This document shows positions 16,334 to 25,637 of a stretch of DNA of 64,000 bases, piece after piece. The position numbers and the translations under genes were made by a program. The first letter of the stretch is position 1. The number at the start of each line of letters is the position of its first letter. Under the pieces are notes generated by a model that was given only the letters and a program-made list of their open reading frames with translations, made no database searches and was not told the DNA's origin. Origin of the DNA: Aldehydirespirator sp965261105 (lineage in GTDB: Bacteria; Actinomycetota; Acidimicrobiia; Acidimicrobiales; Aldehydirespiratoraceae); assembly GCA_965261105.1 (NCBI GenBank), contig CBDHCM010000006.1, forward strand, positions 186,001 through 250,000. Direction: 5' to 3'.

Positions 16334-18588
16334 CGGACCCAGCGCTGCTCAGCGTGACCTTCGTAGAGGCTGCCACGCTGGATCGTTCGGACCGGGTTGC
16401 GCTGCTAGGCGGGAAGGGCGCCGCCCTGGTGCGGATGACCGAGCTCGGCCTGCCGGTGCCTCCCGGCTTCGTCCTCACCACCTCAGCATGCCGGACGGCG
16501 CTCGAGCACGGCTGGTCTGCCGCGCTCGACGACGAGTTGGCCGCCGGGGTCTCGTGGATAGGGCAACAGCTCGGTAGCCGCTTCGGCGATCCCCTCGCCC
16601 CGTTGCTGGTCAGCGTCCGTTCCGGGGCTCCGGTGTCGATGCCGGGGATGATGGACACGGTTCTCAACGTCGGGATGACCGAGGCGGTGGCTGAGGCGCT
16701 CTCGGAGTGTTCCGGTGGCGGCCCTTTCGGGTGGGACACGGCCCGGCGCTTCGTGCAGTCCTATGCGACCGTCGTGACCGGCGCGCCGGCCGAACTCGTC
16801 GGCAGCCTGTCGGCCCGCTACCTAGGACCAGACGACGGCCGGGGGCTGTCCTCGGAGGATCTGGCTGCGGCGACGCGACAGCTTCGGGAGGAGCTCGCGG
16901 CGGTCGGACACTCCATACCCGACGATCCCGGCACGCAGCTCCAGCAAGCCGTCCGGGCCGTGTTCGCTTCGTGGAACTCTGAGAGGGCCGAGGTCTACCG
17001 GCGGGTGGAGGGCATCCCCGACGACCTTGGCACCGCCGTGACTGTGCAGGCGATGACGTTCGGCAATCTCGGCGAGCGGTCGGGCACAGGTGTGGCCTTC
17101 AGCCGCGATCCCAGCACCGGAGCGCCGGGACTCGTGGGCGAGTTCCTGCCCGGAGCGCAGGGGGAGGACGTCGTGGCGGGCACGCACGCAACCCGGTCGC
17201 TCGCGGAGATGAATAGCGTGTGGCCAGGCCCCGCTGGGCAGCTCGCCGCGGCCGCGACCCTGTTGGAGCGGGATCTCGAAGACATAGCAGACATCGAGTT
17301 CACCGTCGAGGACGGCGTGCTGTGGTTCCTGCAGGTGCGCCCGGGCAAGCGAAGCCCCCGTGCCGCCCTCCGAGCCGCCATCGACATGGCCGAGGACCCC
17401 GACTTCCCTCTTGGCCGGGCCGGTGCCCTGGCCCGGGTCGAGGAGATCCTGGCCGATCCGCCCACTGCGCCCGCGCCGGAGTCGCCTGCGGCCACCGTGG
17501 AGATCCTGGCTGAGGGCTTGGCCGCGTCGCCGGGCCGGGCGGTGGGCGTGGTCTGCACCGGCATCGACGAGACGCTGGCCCGGGCCGGGCGGGGCGAGCC
17601 GGTCACCCTGATCCGCCGGGAGACCTCGCCGGCGGACGTGGCCGGGATGGCAGAGGCCCGGGGACTGGTCACCTCGCTGGGTGGAATCGTCAGCCATGCG
17701 GCCGTGGTCGCCCGATCGTGGGGCATCCCTGCCGTGGTCGGAGCGGCTTCCATCGAGGTCCGGGCCGACGGCATCACCGTGGCCGGCTCCCACGTCGCGT
17801 CCGGTGAGACCGTCACGGTTGACGGCGACCGCGGCTTGCTGCTCCGGGGCGCCCACCCCGGCAGCCGGGTGGAGCTGGAGGAGGTGCGGGTGCTGCGCGA
17901 TTGGCAGACCGAGTTCGAACGGCCCGCCGATCCGGGTGTCGCCCCGGAGGCCCCGGTCGCCCCCGGGTTCGACCTGACCGAAGCTCGCCGCGTCGTCGGC
18001 CTGAAGGGAGTGGCCTCCGCGGACTCGCTCGCCGATGTGCTCGGCTGCGGGCACGGCGAGGCCGCCGCGGCTGTCGCCGCCCTTGTCGACGAGGGGGTGG
18101 CTCAGGAGCTGCCTGGTGGGCGCATTCGCTTGACCAGGGAGGCTCTGGCCGCCGTGGACGAGCTCTATCACCGAGACGCCGCCCGCCTCCGGGCGGAGAT
18201 CGAACCGGCCATGGGGGACTTCCATGCCGTCGACCAGGCCTTCAAGGCGCTGGTCACGTCGTGGCAGATGCGTGTCGTCGGCGGCGAGGAGGTCATCAAC
18301 GACCACACCGACGCGGCCTACGACAACGCGGTGATCGTGCGGCTCTGCGACGACATCCACCCTCCAGTCCTCGCGATTGTCGAGAGGGTTTCAGCAGCCG
18401 AGCCGCGTCTGGCCCGCTACGGGTGTCGCCTCGCGGCCGCGCTGGAGGCACTCCAGGGAGGCGACGCCCAGATGATGGCTCACCCCCTGCGCGACAGCTA
18501 CCACACCGTCTGGTTCGAGCTGCACGAGGAGTTGATCCGCCTCTGCGGGCGCAACCGCGCCTCGGAGGCCGCCGCAGGCCGAGCCTGA
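16330..18588 (+). CDS. PPDK-like dikinase with non-standard C-terminal domain
   Basis: A 752-residue protein. Residues 1-340 match the ATP-grasp half of pyruvate phosphate dikinase (LGGKGAALVRMTELGLPVPP, SMPGMMDTVLNVG, LQVRPGKRSPRAA). Residues 395-500 are the swivelling phosphohistidine domain with His456 in GGIVSHAAVVARSWGIP; the regulatory Thr of plant PPDK is Val. The PEP/pyruvate TIM barrel is absent. In its place are a winged-helix-like stretch (about 550-610) and a helical domain to the end. It can probably make a phosphohistidine from ATP, but the acceptor is not obviously pyruvate. Last gene of the operon, coupled to E2 by GTGA. Confidence 0.8.
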   Translation: MTDPALLSVTFVEAATLDRSDRVALLGGKGAALVRMTELGLPVPPGFVLTTSACRTALEHGWSAALDDELAAGVSWIGQQLGSRFGDPLAPLLVSVRSGAPVSMPGMMDTVLNVGMTEAVAEALSECSGGGPFGWDTARRFVQSYATVVTGAPAELVGSLSARYLGPDDGRGLSSEDLAAATRQLREELAAVGHSIPDDPGTQLQQAVRAVFASWNSERAEVYRRVEGIPDDLGTAVTVQAMTFGNLGERSGTGVAFSRDPSTGAPGLVGEFLPGAQGEDVVAGTHATRSLAEMNSVWPGPAGQLAAAATLLERDLEDIADIEFTVEDGVLWFLQVRPGKRSPRAALRAAIDMAEDPDFPLGRAGALARVEEILADPPTAPAPESPAATVEILAEGLAASPGRAVGVVCTGIDETLARAGRGEPVTLIRRETSPADVAGMAEARGLVTSLGGIVSHAAVVARSWGIPAVVGAASIEVRADGITVAGSHVASGETVTVDGDRGLLLRGAHPGSRVELEEVRVLRDWQTEFERPADPGVAPEAPVAPGFDLTEARRVVGLKGVASADSLADVLGCGHGEAAAAVAALVDEGVAQELPGGRIRLTREALAAVDELYHRDAARLRAEIEPAMGDFHAVDQAFKALVTSWQMRVVGGEEVINDHTDAAYDNAVIVRLCDDIHPPVLAIVERVSAAEPRLARYGCRLAAALEALQGGDAQMMAHPLRDSYHTVWFELHEELIRLCGRNRASEAAAGRA

Positions 18589-18767
18589 GCCCATCTCCAG
18601 CAGCGGCGTGGCAGTCAAGCCTGATCCACCGATGGTTGATGTCGCGAGGCCACCGTTCGGGTCGCGGCACCCCCTGATCTGATCGGTCGGCTAGATGACT
18701 CCGGCACCTCGATGTAGAGCGTCTGCAACCAGTAGTAATTGCTGATTAGTTGCGTTAGCCTCGCGTC

Positions 18768-19529
18768 GTGGTCGAGATCGAAGACCTGCTGGAAGGGGAC
18801 CTGGCTACCTCGTCGAGAGCGGCCTGTGATGTGCTTCCCGACATTGTGGCCGCGCTGAACCACCTTGTTCCACGACTCGCCAGCGGTGCAGACCGCACGA
18901 TCGTGCGACGCTACTTCGTCTTCACCGACGCTGCCGCCCGAACACTGACCGATCTGCCCGCTCGTTCTCCTGAAGCCCTGCCCGCCTCTGTTGTCATGTA
19001 CGGACTGCTGCGACGCAGCGCCGTCGAGTTGCCTTGGGTTGCGCCGTCATGCGACGGTCTGGGCGCAGTTACCGTGTTCGTCGACCGGTTGAGAGGCGTT
19101 GCCGCTGGACTGCCCCAGCACTGTACGAAGGCGCGCCGAGACATCGACGAGCATCGCTTCTCTTGGTTTCTCAAGGCCATGGCGGCAGTCGAACACGAAC
19201 AGCGGAGCGTCTCGCCGCTGCGTCGGGCCATGTTGACCTTGGACTTGTCGAGCAGCGACATCGCGGATCTCATGGGGGTGAAGCGCCAGGCGGTCGACAA
19301 ATGGCTGCTGGCAGGGGCCCCGACCGAACGGATGGGCAAGCTCGGCGCGCTAGCCGAAATCGCGGACATCCTCCGGTACCGGCTGCGCGACGGGATGCCG
19401 CCGGTTGTCGTCCGGCGCAGTGCCGACGCCTATGGCGGGCGCACCATGCTTGCGGTGATCGCCCAAGGCGATCATGAGTGGTTGCTGCGATCGACAAAGG
19501 ACAGCTTCGACTACTCGCGCGCGGCCTGA
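18768..19529 (+). CDS. Xre/MbcA-like antitoxin of a RES system
   Basis: A 253-residue protein. Its C-terminal third has a helix-turn-helix (SSSDIADLMGVKRQAVDKWL, about residue 163) followed by a segment like the toxin-binding part of Xre/MbcA antitoxins. The N-terminal 140 residues are helical and not recognised. It is longer than usual MbcA antitoxins (110-150 residues). The RES-domain toxin starts three bases after its stop, the normal antitoxin-first order. It should repress the operon and block the toxin active site. GTG start; a cleanly spaced ribosome-binding site is not visible. Confidence 0.65.
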   Translation: MVEIEDLLEGDLATSSRAACDVLPDIVAALNHLVPRLASGADRTIVRRYFVFTDAAARTLTDLPARSPEALPASVVMYGLLRRSAVELPWVAPSCDGLGAVTVFVDRLRGVAAGLPQHCTKARRDIDEHRFSWFLKAMAAVEHEQRSVSPLRRAMLTLDLSSSDIADLMGVKRQAVDKWLLAGAPTERMGKLGALAEIADILRYRLRDGMPPVVVRRSADAYGGRTMLAVIAQGDHEWLLRSTKDSFDYSRAA

Positions 19530-19532
19530 GGC

Positions 19533-20039
19533 ATGCAGACCGTCGCCATCGAGGGTCCCTACTGCCGCGTCGCCGATCCCGAATGGGCCGACCCGCTTGA
19601 CCCGTCATTCGCGGCGGCCGCAGGACAGCGGTGGAACCCGCCGGGGTTGGCGTGCCTGTACTTGAACCGAGACGAAGCCACCGCCCGCGCCAACGTGCGG
19701 CGCCTCTTCACGGGGCTGCCGTACGGCCCAGAGGATCTTGACCCTGCGACCGCGCCGCTCCTAGTCAGTGTCGCGGTCCCCGCTGGGCAAGCGGCCGACG
19801 CCTGCTCCGACGACGGGCTCGTATCCCTCGGGTTGCCGGACACATACCCCCGCGACGCCGATGGTGACCCGATCTCTCATAGCATCTGTCAGGCCGTCGG
19901 CCAAGCCGTCTTCGACGCAGGCCTGCACGGTGTCGACTACCGGTCGGCGGCCCCCGGCGGGGACCGTGAACTCGCGTGGTTCCCCCGCGGCTCCTCCGCA
20001 CGGGAGGAATCGCGGCGCGCCTTTGATGATTGGTGGTGA
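19533..20039 (+). CDS. RES-domain toxin (NAD-targeting)
   Basis: A 168-residue RES-domain protein. The signature YCRVADPEWAD leads to the GQRWNPPGLACLYLN segment, which carries the conserved Arg and the Tyr of the family. A mid-protein Gln/Ser stretch and C-terminal aromatic residues complete the fold. RES toxins (MbcT, ParT, Res) degrade NAD or ADP-ribosylate targets. The gene follows the Xre-like antitoxin by three bases and is intact, so this looks like a functional type II toxin-antitoxin module. It sits between two catabolic operons and may be an independently acquired unit. Confidence 0.75.
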   Translation: MQTVAIEGPYCRVADPEWADPLDPSFAAAAGQRWNPPGLACLYLNRDEATARANVRRLFTGLPYGPEDLDPATAPLLVSVAVPAGQAADACSDDGLVSLGLPDTYPRDADGDPISHSICQAVGQAVFDAGLHGVDYRSAAPGGDRELAWFPRGSSAREESRRAFDDWW

Positions 20040-20263
20040 TCCGCCCAAGAGGCCGAGCGGGTAGGCAGCGATTCATGCGGATTCTCGTAAGGCGGCAAGC
20101 GAGGCCGTGGCCCGAGCGGCCCGTGAGCGCAGCGAACAAGAGCGGGAAACACAGGGCCGCACCGCGAGGCGCTCACCACCTATCCGCGCTCGCTCTAGGG
20201 AGAATCGACTACGACCGGACCGTGCGGCGCTGGGCGACAGCCCGCCCTTGGTCGTCCTTGCGG
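20040..20263. other. intergenic region, no gene seen
   Basis: The gap lies between two convergent genes. Open frames here are Arg/Pro-rich shadows with no recognisable domain. No RNA gene, repeat or clear terminator was found. Confidence 0.5.
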
Positions 20264-21982
20264 CTACGGCAGTTCGTCGATGGTGACGGTGCCGGCGGTG
20301 CCGTCGACGGTGATGGTGGCGCCGTCAGGAATGACGAGTGTCGCGTCCGGCACCGACGCCACGCATGGGATGCCCAGCTCGCGGCTCACGATCGACGCAT
20401 GGCTGGCTGGAGCGCCGACATTGGTCACCACCGCGCCGGCGGCGAGGAACAGCGGGGTCCACGACGGGTCGGTCTGCACGGTGACCATGATCTCGCCCGG
20501 CCCGAGCGCGGAGGGGTCGTGGGGATCCAGGATCACGCGGGCAATGCCGGTGGCTGTGCCCGGCGAGCAGGCCACGCCGGTTAGCACTGAGCCCGCCGCC
20601 GCGGCCGCCAGGACCGCCTCCGCCTTGCGGGGCCACTCGCCGACCGGGGGCGCCTCGTGGGTGATGATGTACGGCGGCTCCAGGTCGTAGAGGCTCCGGT
20701 GCTCGACCTCGCGTGCGGCCAGGGTCGCGCCGAAGGAGCCCGGGTCGGCCAGAAAGTCGTCCAGCTCGGCTTCCAGGAGCATGTAGATCTGGCCCGGCGA
20801 CTCGATGTGGCCCGCCTCCGCCATCCGGCGACCGAGCTCGTCGAAGCACATCCGAGCCTCGTGGATGACCCTGATGTTGGTGCACTTCGAGCGCTCCCGA
20901 GCGGCCAGGAACACACCCGACGACTTCATGGCGGCCTGGAACGAGCCGATGGCCTCGGAGTCATCGCCCAGGATCTCCTCGATCTCGGCCGCGATCCGGG
21001 CCCGCTCGGACGCCTTCCGCTCGAGGGCGACAACGGGGTCCGCGCCGTCGGACTGTCTCCGCAGCACGTCGAGTTGGGCGTAGGCGAGGTCGGGGTTGGT
21101 CTCGTAGCTCTCGGCGCCCGGGTCCCACTCGTTGGGTCCTCGGGAGCCGTGGTTGTACAGGAAGACGGCGAAGGCCTTCGCGAAGGCCGTGCCCGCCGGC
21201 CGCTCGCCGAGGCCGTCCAGCCCGGCGTCGAACTCTGCCGCCAACTCGTCGCCGTTGCGGATCATCCGCGACAGCGTCCACAGCTCGCGAGCGATGTCGG
21301 CGGAGTCGACGTCACCGATCCCGGTGATGAGCCTGAGGCCGTCGTCGGGCCGCCCGAGGTCGGCGGCCACCGCGGCCAGGATTCCCGGCCCGAACGACGC
21401 CCCCAGCGATGACGTGACGTGGTGTTTGAAGTTGTCCGTCATCTGGGGCTGCAACGACCGCGCCCGGGCGACGAGCTCCTCATTCGAGACGGTGCCCAGG
21501 TCGGGCCGCTCGTCCCGTATGCGCTTGGCGATCTCCTGCTGGTCGAGCACCGGCTGGTGCTTGTCGGTGGACAGCACGTATCCGGCGGTCTCGGTGAGCT
21601 TCTGGGCGTGGCGCTCGCTCTCGTGCCATGCCTTCGGCACGTAGGGGGGCACGTCGGGGTGCTCGTCGAAGTAGGCCTCGTCGATCTGCTCCGGGGAGGC
21701 GCCGGGCATGCGCACGCCCAGCAGCCGGGCCTGGGTCAGCGAATTGTAGAAGTAGCCGCCGAAGAGTCCGAAGCACTCGGGCGGATCGCCGTACTCGTCG
21801 GCGTCGAACACTCCGAAGGTCGCGAACCCCTCACGGCAGCCCAGCACCACCCCGGACTCCCAGCAGAACGTCCAGCCCAGGGGAGTGACCGGGTCGGCCA
21901 GCACCTCGCCCGCATTGGCTCGGGTGTAGTCCGGGAACCTCTCGGTCGGAACGCGGTCGATGATCCAGCGGTCTGCCGGCAT
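20264..21982 (-). CDS. PEP-utilising enzyme without ATP-grasp (PpsA-like)
   Basis: A 572-residue protein. The C-terminal 90 residues are a swivelling phosphohistidine domain with His528 in GAPASHASIVSRELGIP. The N-terminal 480 residues form a helical, mostly acidic region, probably the substrate-binding part; there is no ATP-grasp module. This split layout recalls the PpsA subunit of phenylphosphate synthase, where ATP binding sits on another chain. No PpsB-like gene is adjacent; the only ATP-grasp dikinase half in the window is the protein at 16330. The ATG at 21982 has AGGAG five bases upstream; the frame continues further but reads into the downstream end of the SDR gene. Confidence 0.7.
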   Translation of the reverse strand: MPADRWIIDRVPTERFPDYTRANAGEVLADPVTPLGWTFCWESGVVLGCREGFATFGVFDADEYGDPPECFGLFGGYFYNSLTQARLLGVRMPGASPEQIDEAYFDEHPDVPPYVPKAWHESERHAQKLTETAGYVLSTDKHQPVLDQQEIAKRIRDERPDLGTVSNEELVARARSLQPQMTDNFKHHVTSSLGASFGPGILAAVAADLGRPDDGLRLITGIGDVDSADIARELWTLSRMIRNGDELAAEFDAGLDGLGERPAGTAFAKAFAVFLYNHGSRGPNEWDPGAESYETNPDLAYAQLDVLRRQSDGADPVVALERKASERARIAAEIEEILGDDSEAIGSFQAAMKSSGVFLAARERSKCTNIRVIHEARMCFDELGRRMAEAGHIESPGQIYMLLEAELDDFLADPGSFGATLAAREVEHRSLYDLEPPYIITHEAPPVGEWPRKAEAVLAAAAAGSVLTGVACSPGTATGIARVILDPHDPSALGPGEIMVTVQTDPSWTPLFLAAGAVVTNVGAPASHASIVSRELGIPCVASVPDATLVIPDGATITVDGTAGTVTIDELP

Positions 21983-22013
21983 CGGGTCTCCTTTGAGGTC
22001 TCGGTGCGCCTGC

Positions 22014-22793
22014 TCAGGCCAGGAGGCTGCCTCCGTGGAGGTCGAGGACGGCGCCGTTGATCCCGCCCCCGATGTCGGTGCACACATGTATCGCCATGGC
22101 CGCGACCTCATCGACGGTGTTCAGGCGCTTGATCGAGGCCAGCTGCGCATAGGTGTCGAGGAACTCCTCGTAGGTCGTGCCCATGGCCTCGGCGGCCTGG
22201 GGCCCGGCCGTCTTCATGATGTCGGTCTCGATGGCTCCGGGGCACAACACGTTGCAGGTGATTCCCGCCGGGCCGTACTCGAAGGCGACAGCCCGGGTGA
22301 GCCCGATGATGGCGTGCTTGTTGGTGATGTAGTGCGATATGGCCGCCTTGTCGGCCTGGCGGCCCTCCACCGACGAGATGTTGATGATGCGGCCCCAGCC
22401 GTTCTTCTCCATGGTCTGAAGGGCCCGACGGGTGCCCCAGAACGTGGGGTTGAGGCACCAGTTGAGACACTCCTCCCAGGCCGCGTCCTCCAGCTGGGCC
22501 ACCGGGGCGAAGCCCGACGACCCGCCCGCGTTGTTGACCATGATGTCGATGGTGCCGAAGGTCTCGACGGTCGTGTCGACCAGCCGGTTCACCGTCTCCT
22601 GCTCCTGGATGTTGCCCTGCACGAAGATGGCCCGGTCGCCCGCGTCCATCTCCGCCAGCGCCTGCGCGCCCTTCTCCTCGGAACGGCTGCAGACCGCGAC
22701 CTTCCCGCCTTCGTCGACGATCGCGCCCGCGATGGCCCGCCCGATCCCGCGGGTGCCTCCGGTGACGGCGGCGACTTTGCCTTCGAGTCTCAT
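22014..22793 (-). CDS. short-chain dehydrogenase/reductase
   Basis: A 259-residue SDR with GGTRGIG, NNAGG, the catalytic Ser in NISSVEG and YITNK as the Tyr/Lys pair. It is complete and of normal length. It lies 31 bases upstream of the PEP-utilising enzyme on the same strand, so both are probably co-transcribed. An alcohol could be oxidised here, and its product or substrate phosphorylated by the partner. A second, deleted SDR gene lies directly upstream. Confidence 0.85.
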   Translation of the reverse strand: MRLEGKVAAVTGGTRGIGRAIAGAIVDEGGKVAVCSRSEEKGAQALAEMDAGDRAIFVQGNIQEQETVNRLVDTTVETFGTIDIMVNNAGGSSGFAPVAQLEDAAWEECLNWCLNPTFWGTRRALQTMEKNGWGRIINISSVEGRQADKAAISHYITNKHAIIGLTRAVAFEYGPAGITCNVLCPGAIETDIMKTAGPQAAEAMGTTYEEFLDTYAQLASIKRLNTVDEVAAMAIHVCTDIGGGINGAVLDLHGGSLLA

Positions 22794-22856
22794 GGACTCC
22801 CTCCTTGATTGGTGTGATGGAGATTACGTTGGGCGACGTTCATGGCCGCAGGTTGG

Positions 22857-23264
22857 TTACAGGCCGGTGCGGCCGGCCTCGCGAATCATCGGGCCCCTCT
22901 CTGCGTGGCCCGGAGCCTCGGGCCGGGCTCCTGTTGTGAACCCGGCGTCGGTGGTGAGGCAGAGCCCGCTGGTGTAGCCGGACTCGTCGCCGGCCAGCCA
23001 CAGCGCCGCGTTGGCCACGTCGCCGGCCAAGCCCGGTCGCCCCTTCAGCGGGGACATCGGCGTGATCGTCTCAACCAACTCGTCGGCGGCTGCGTGAGGA
23101 TCGCCGAGGAAGGCGAAGGCGGCCACCGCCTCGCCTCGCCCATGCTGGATGTCGCCCAGCACCACCCGGGCTCCCTCAGCGACGAAGAGCCGGCCGGTTA
23201 TCTCGCCAAAGCCGCTCGCTCCACCGGTGATGGCCGCAACCTTCCCTTCGAGCCGTCCCGTCGT
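22857..23264 (-). pseudogene. SDR with the central half deleted
   Basis: One open frame reads RLEGKVAAITGGASGFG, the cofactor-binding N-terminus of an SDR, through VVLGDIQHGRG. It then jumps to GRPGLAGDVANAALWLAGDE and SGYTSGLCLTTDAG, the family C-terminus. About 130 residues, including the Ser/Tyr/Lys site, are missing. No ATG, GTG or TTG precedes the N-terminus in frame; an ACG at 23264 follows GGAGG at normal spacing. Both the deletion and the lost start codon mark it as a dead gene. Confidence 0.6.
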
Positions 23265-23452
23265 CGCTGGCCGTCCTCCCTGGTCGGATTCTTGATCGGA
23301 CCTATGAATGATTGCACGGGATCACCCGATTGCACAAACGTAACCGTGCGCCACTTGACGCTACTTTCCTTCGTCTATACGGTCTGGAGCACACAGGTTC
23401 GGCATTTGTCCGACATATGACTCCAAACCCGACGATGCGAAGGAGAAGCACC

Positions 23453-23884
23453 GTGTCCGAGCTGAACGACCTTGAGGCCATCCGCCGGCTTACCTACGAA
23501 TACGCGATGGCGGTGGACACGATGCAGCTCGACAAGCTTGTCGACCTCTTCGTTCCCGAGGCTGTCTTCGATCCAGGGCCTGGCGGCGTGCCGGTCATGA
23601 ACGACCGCGACGAGATCGGGGCGTTCTTCAAGGCGACCTTCGAGGGATCCCGCAACCTGTACCACCTCACGTCCAACCACATCATCGACTTGGACGGCGA
23701 TTCGGCCACCGGAACCGTCTACTACGCCGCGTCCGGCGTCACCGCCGACGGGGCGAGCTTCGGTGCCAACGGGTACTACGGCGACACCTACGTGCGGACC
23801 GCGGACGGCTGGAAGTTCCTGCGCCGCGAGGCCGTCGCCCTGCTCGATCCCGACTACAGCGACTGGGACCAGGCCGAAGGCTGA
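23453..23884 (+). CDS. NTF2-like (SnoaL-type) protein
   Basis: A 143-residue NTF2-fold protein, parallel in layout to the one at 5970. It has IRRLTYEYAMAVDTMQLDKL, then DLFVPEAVFDPGPGG, a central NLYHLTSNHIID strand carrying the usual His, and a final GDTYVRTADGWKFLRREA. The GTG at 23453 is preceded by AAGGAG; the upstream ATGs in frame have no such site. It is the first gene of a plus-strand set with the P450 genes and could act as hydratase or isomerase there. Confidence 0.8.
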   Translation: MSELNDLEAIRRLTYEYAMAVDTMQLDKLVDLFVPEAVFDPGPGGVPVMNDRDEIGAFFKATFEGSRNLYHLTSNHIIDLDGDSATGTVYYAASGVTADGASFGANGYYGDTYVRTADGWKFLRREAVALLDPDYSDWDQAEG

Positions 23885-24258
23885 GTCCGCAGGCCGGCCG
23901 CGAGACGGCCCGGCTCAGCGGCATCAACACCGAGCGGCTGCGCTTCATGAGCCTGCTCGTGTCGGCGTTCATCTCGGGCATGGCCGGCGTGGTCCTGACT
24001 GCTCGGATTACGGTGGGATCGCCGTCTATCGGGCCGCCCTTCCTCCCGCCGGCGTTCGCGGCCGCTTTCGCGGGCGCGACCCAGCTGCGGGGCGGTCGGT
24101 TCAACGTGTGGGGAACCCTGGTCGCGGTGTACCTGATCGTGACCGGCAACACCGGACTGTCGCGGGCCGGAGCGCCTCTCTGGGCGCCCCAGGTGTTCGT
24201 GGGCGTGACCCTCATCGTCGCCATCGGACTCACCGGAGTGAGGCGGCGGGTCGCATGA
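23881..24258 (+). pseudogene. sugar ABC-transporter permease, C-terminal fragment
   Basis: From about 23911 the frame reads ARLSGINTERLRFMSLLVSA, then GSPSIGPPFLPPAFAAAFAG and GGRFNVWGTLVAVYLIV. These match the C-terminal third of RbsC-type permeases, with two or three membrane segments left. The N-terminal two thirds are gone; the fragment begins right at the stop of the NTF2-like gene without its own start. It still ends in an ATGA overlap with the P450, so the original operon must have been a transporter followed by the P450. A deletion fused the NTF2-like gene to this remainder. Confidence 0.65.
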
Positions 24259-25637
24259 TCGACACCGTCGACTTCGTCCCGATGCCGCTCGGAACCCCCA
24301 ACGACGTGGGGACCTCCGTCGACGGCCGGCCGCTGGTCGACCCTCGGGTCTTCGACAGCACCGAGTTCAGAAGGAACCCCCACCCCTACTACCGCATCCT
24401 CCGCGACCACTACCCCGTCTACTGGGACAAACTTCACAACCGGTACCTGATTACCCGCTACGAAGACGTGACCGAGGCCTACCTGGACGACGAGACTTTC
24501 AACACGATCCCCAAGGGCAGCTCCAACCTGGTGAACGGGAACACGATCCTGGAGATGGGCGGCCGCGAGCACGCCCGCCGCCGGAGGATCTTCGGCTCCG
24601 AGCTTGCCGGCCGGTCTCTCAAGACCCGCCTTCCGATCATCCATCGCATGGCGATGGAGATGATCACTGAGGCGGTCGAGCCGACCGCCAAGGCGATGGT
24701 CACCGACAGCCTCACCGGCCGGCGAACGATCGAGTTGGGCCGGGCATTCGCCAACGAGTTCCCGATCCGGGTCGTCGGTGATGTGCTGGGGTTCCCCGCC
24801 GAGGCCCGGGAACGCTTCTACTTCTGGTATCGATCGATGCAGGACGGCCGCCCGGGCTCCGAGAAGGCCGGGGCCGGCCTCCAGGCCCGCCAGGATCTCG
24901 AGGACTACGTATGGGATCTGGTCGAGGAGCGGCGCCGCCAGCCCGCCTATCTCTACGACGAGCACGGCCGGCGCGCCGGCGAGGACATCATCTCCCGGCT
25001 GAGCCGGACCAGGATCGACGGCGGCTACATGTCGACCACCGAGATCGTCTCGATGATCGCGCTGCTCGTGGGCGGCGGCGGCGACACCACTCGGGGAGCC
25101 ATCCTGCACATGTGGCGGCTGCTTCTGGAGCATCCCGAGCAGTTCAAGGCGGTTCAGGAAGATCCCGGACTGCTCGACGCAGCCTTCCATGAGACGCTGC
25201 GACACTCCTCCCCGGTGGGAGGGATGTCTCGTTCCACCAACACCGATGTCGTCATGCATGGTGTCCTCATTCCCGCGGGCTCCTGGGTGGAGTTGGTGAA
25301 CTTCTCGGCCAATCACGACGAGCGTGTCTTCGGTGACCCCGAGACGTTCAACATCTTCAGGCCCGAGCTGTACACCGGCCGGGAAGTCCAGCGCGGCTGC
25401 CGCCGGGACGGGAAGTTCAGCCACGTCGGGTTCGGCGTGGGTACGCACTTCTGCCCTGGTGCCTGGATCGCCCATCAGGAGTCGGTCATCGGGTCAAGGA
25501 TCTTGCTCGAACACATGAAGAACCCGCGCCTCACCCCCGGCAAGATCCCAAACGATGTCCACGGGGGGTTGGAGCCCATTTTCACCGATCGCCTGTCGCA
25601 GCTCTCCGAGCTGTGGATCGACTGCGATGTTGGCTGA
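24255..25637 (+). CDS. cytochrome P450
   Basis: A 460-residue P450 with all hallmarks: I-helix GGGGDTTRG near residue 273, K-helix ETLR near 313, and the heme loop FGVGTHFCPGAW with the Cys ligand near residue 400. The closest feel is the CYP125/CYP142-like group acting on steroid, terpene or fatty side chains, but this is an impression only. It starts at an ATGA overlap and its 3' end overlaps the next gene by 11 bases. Ferredoxin partners could be those of the 28-29 kb operon. Confidence 0.9.
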   Translation: MIDTVDFVPMPLGTPNDVGTSVDGRPLVDPRVFDSTEFRRNPHPYYRILRDHYPVYWDKLHNRYLITRYEDVTEAYLDDETFNTIPKGSSNLVNGNTILEMGGREHARRRRIFGSELAGRSLKTRLPIIHRMAMEMITEAVEPTAKAMVTDSLTGRRTIELGRAFANEFPIRVVGDVLGFPAEARERFYFWYRSMQDGRPGSEKAGAGLQARQDLEDYVWDLVEERRRQPAYLYDEHGRRAGEDIISRLSRTRIDGGYMSTTEIVSMIALLVGGGGDTTRGAILHMWRLLLEHPEQFKAVQEDPGLLDAAFHETLRHSSPVGGMSRSTNTDVVMHGVLIPAGSWVELVNFSANHDERVFGDPETFNIFRPELYTGREVQRGCRRDGKFSHVGFGVGTHFCPGAWIAHQESVIGSRILLEHMKNPRLTPGKIPNDVHGGLEPIFTDRLSQLSELWIDCDVG

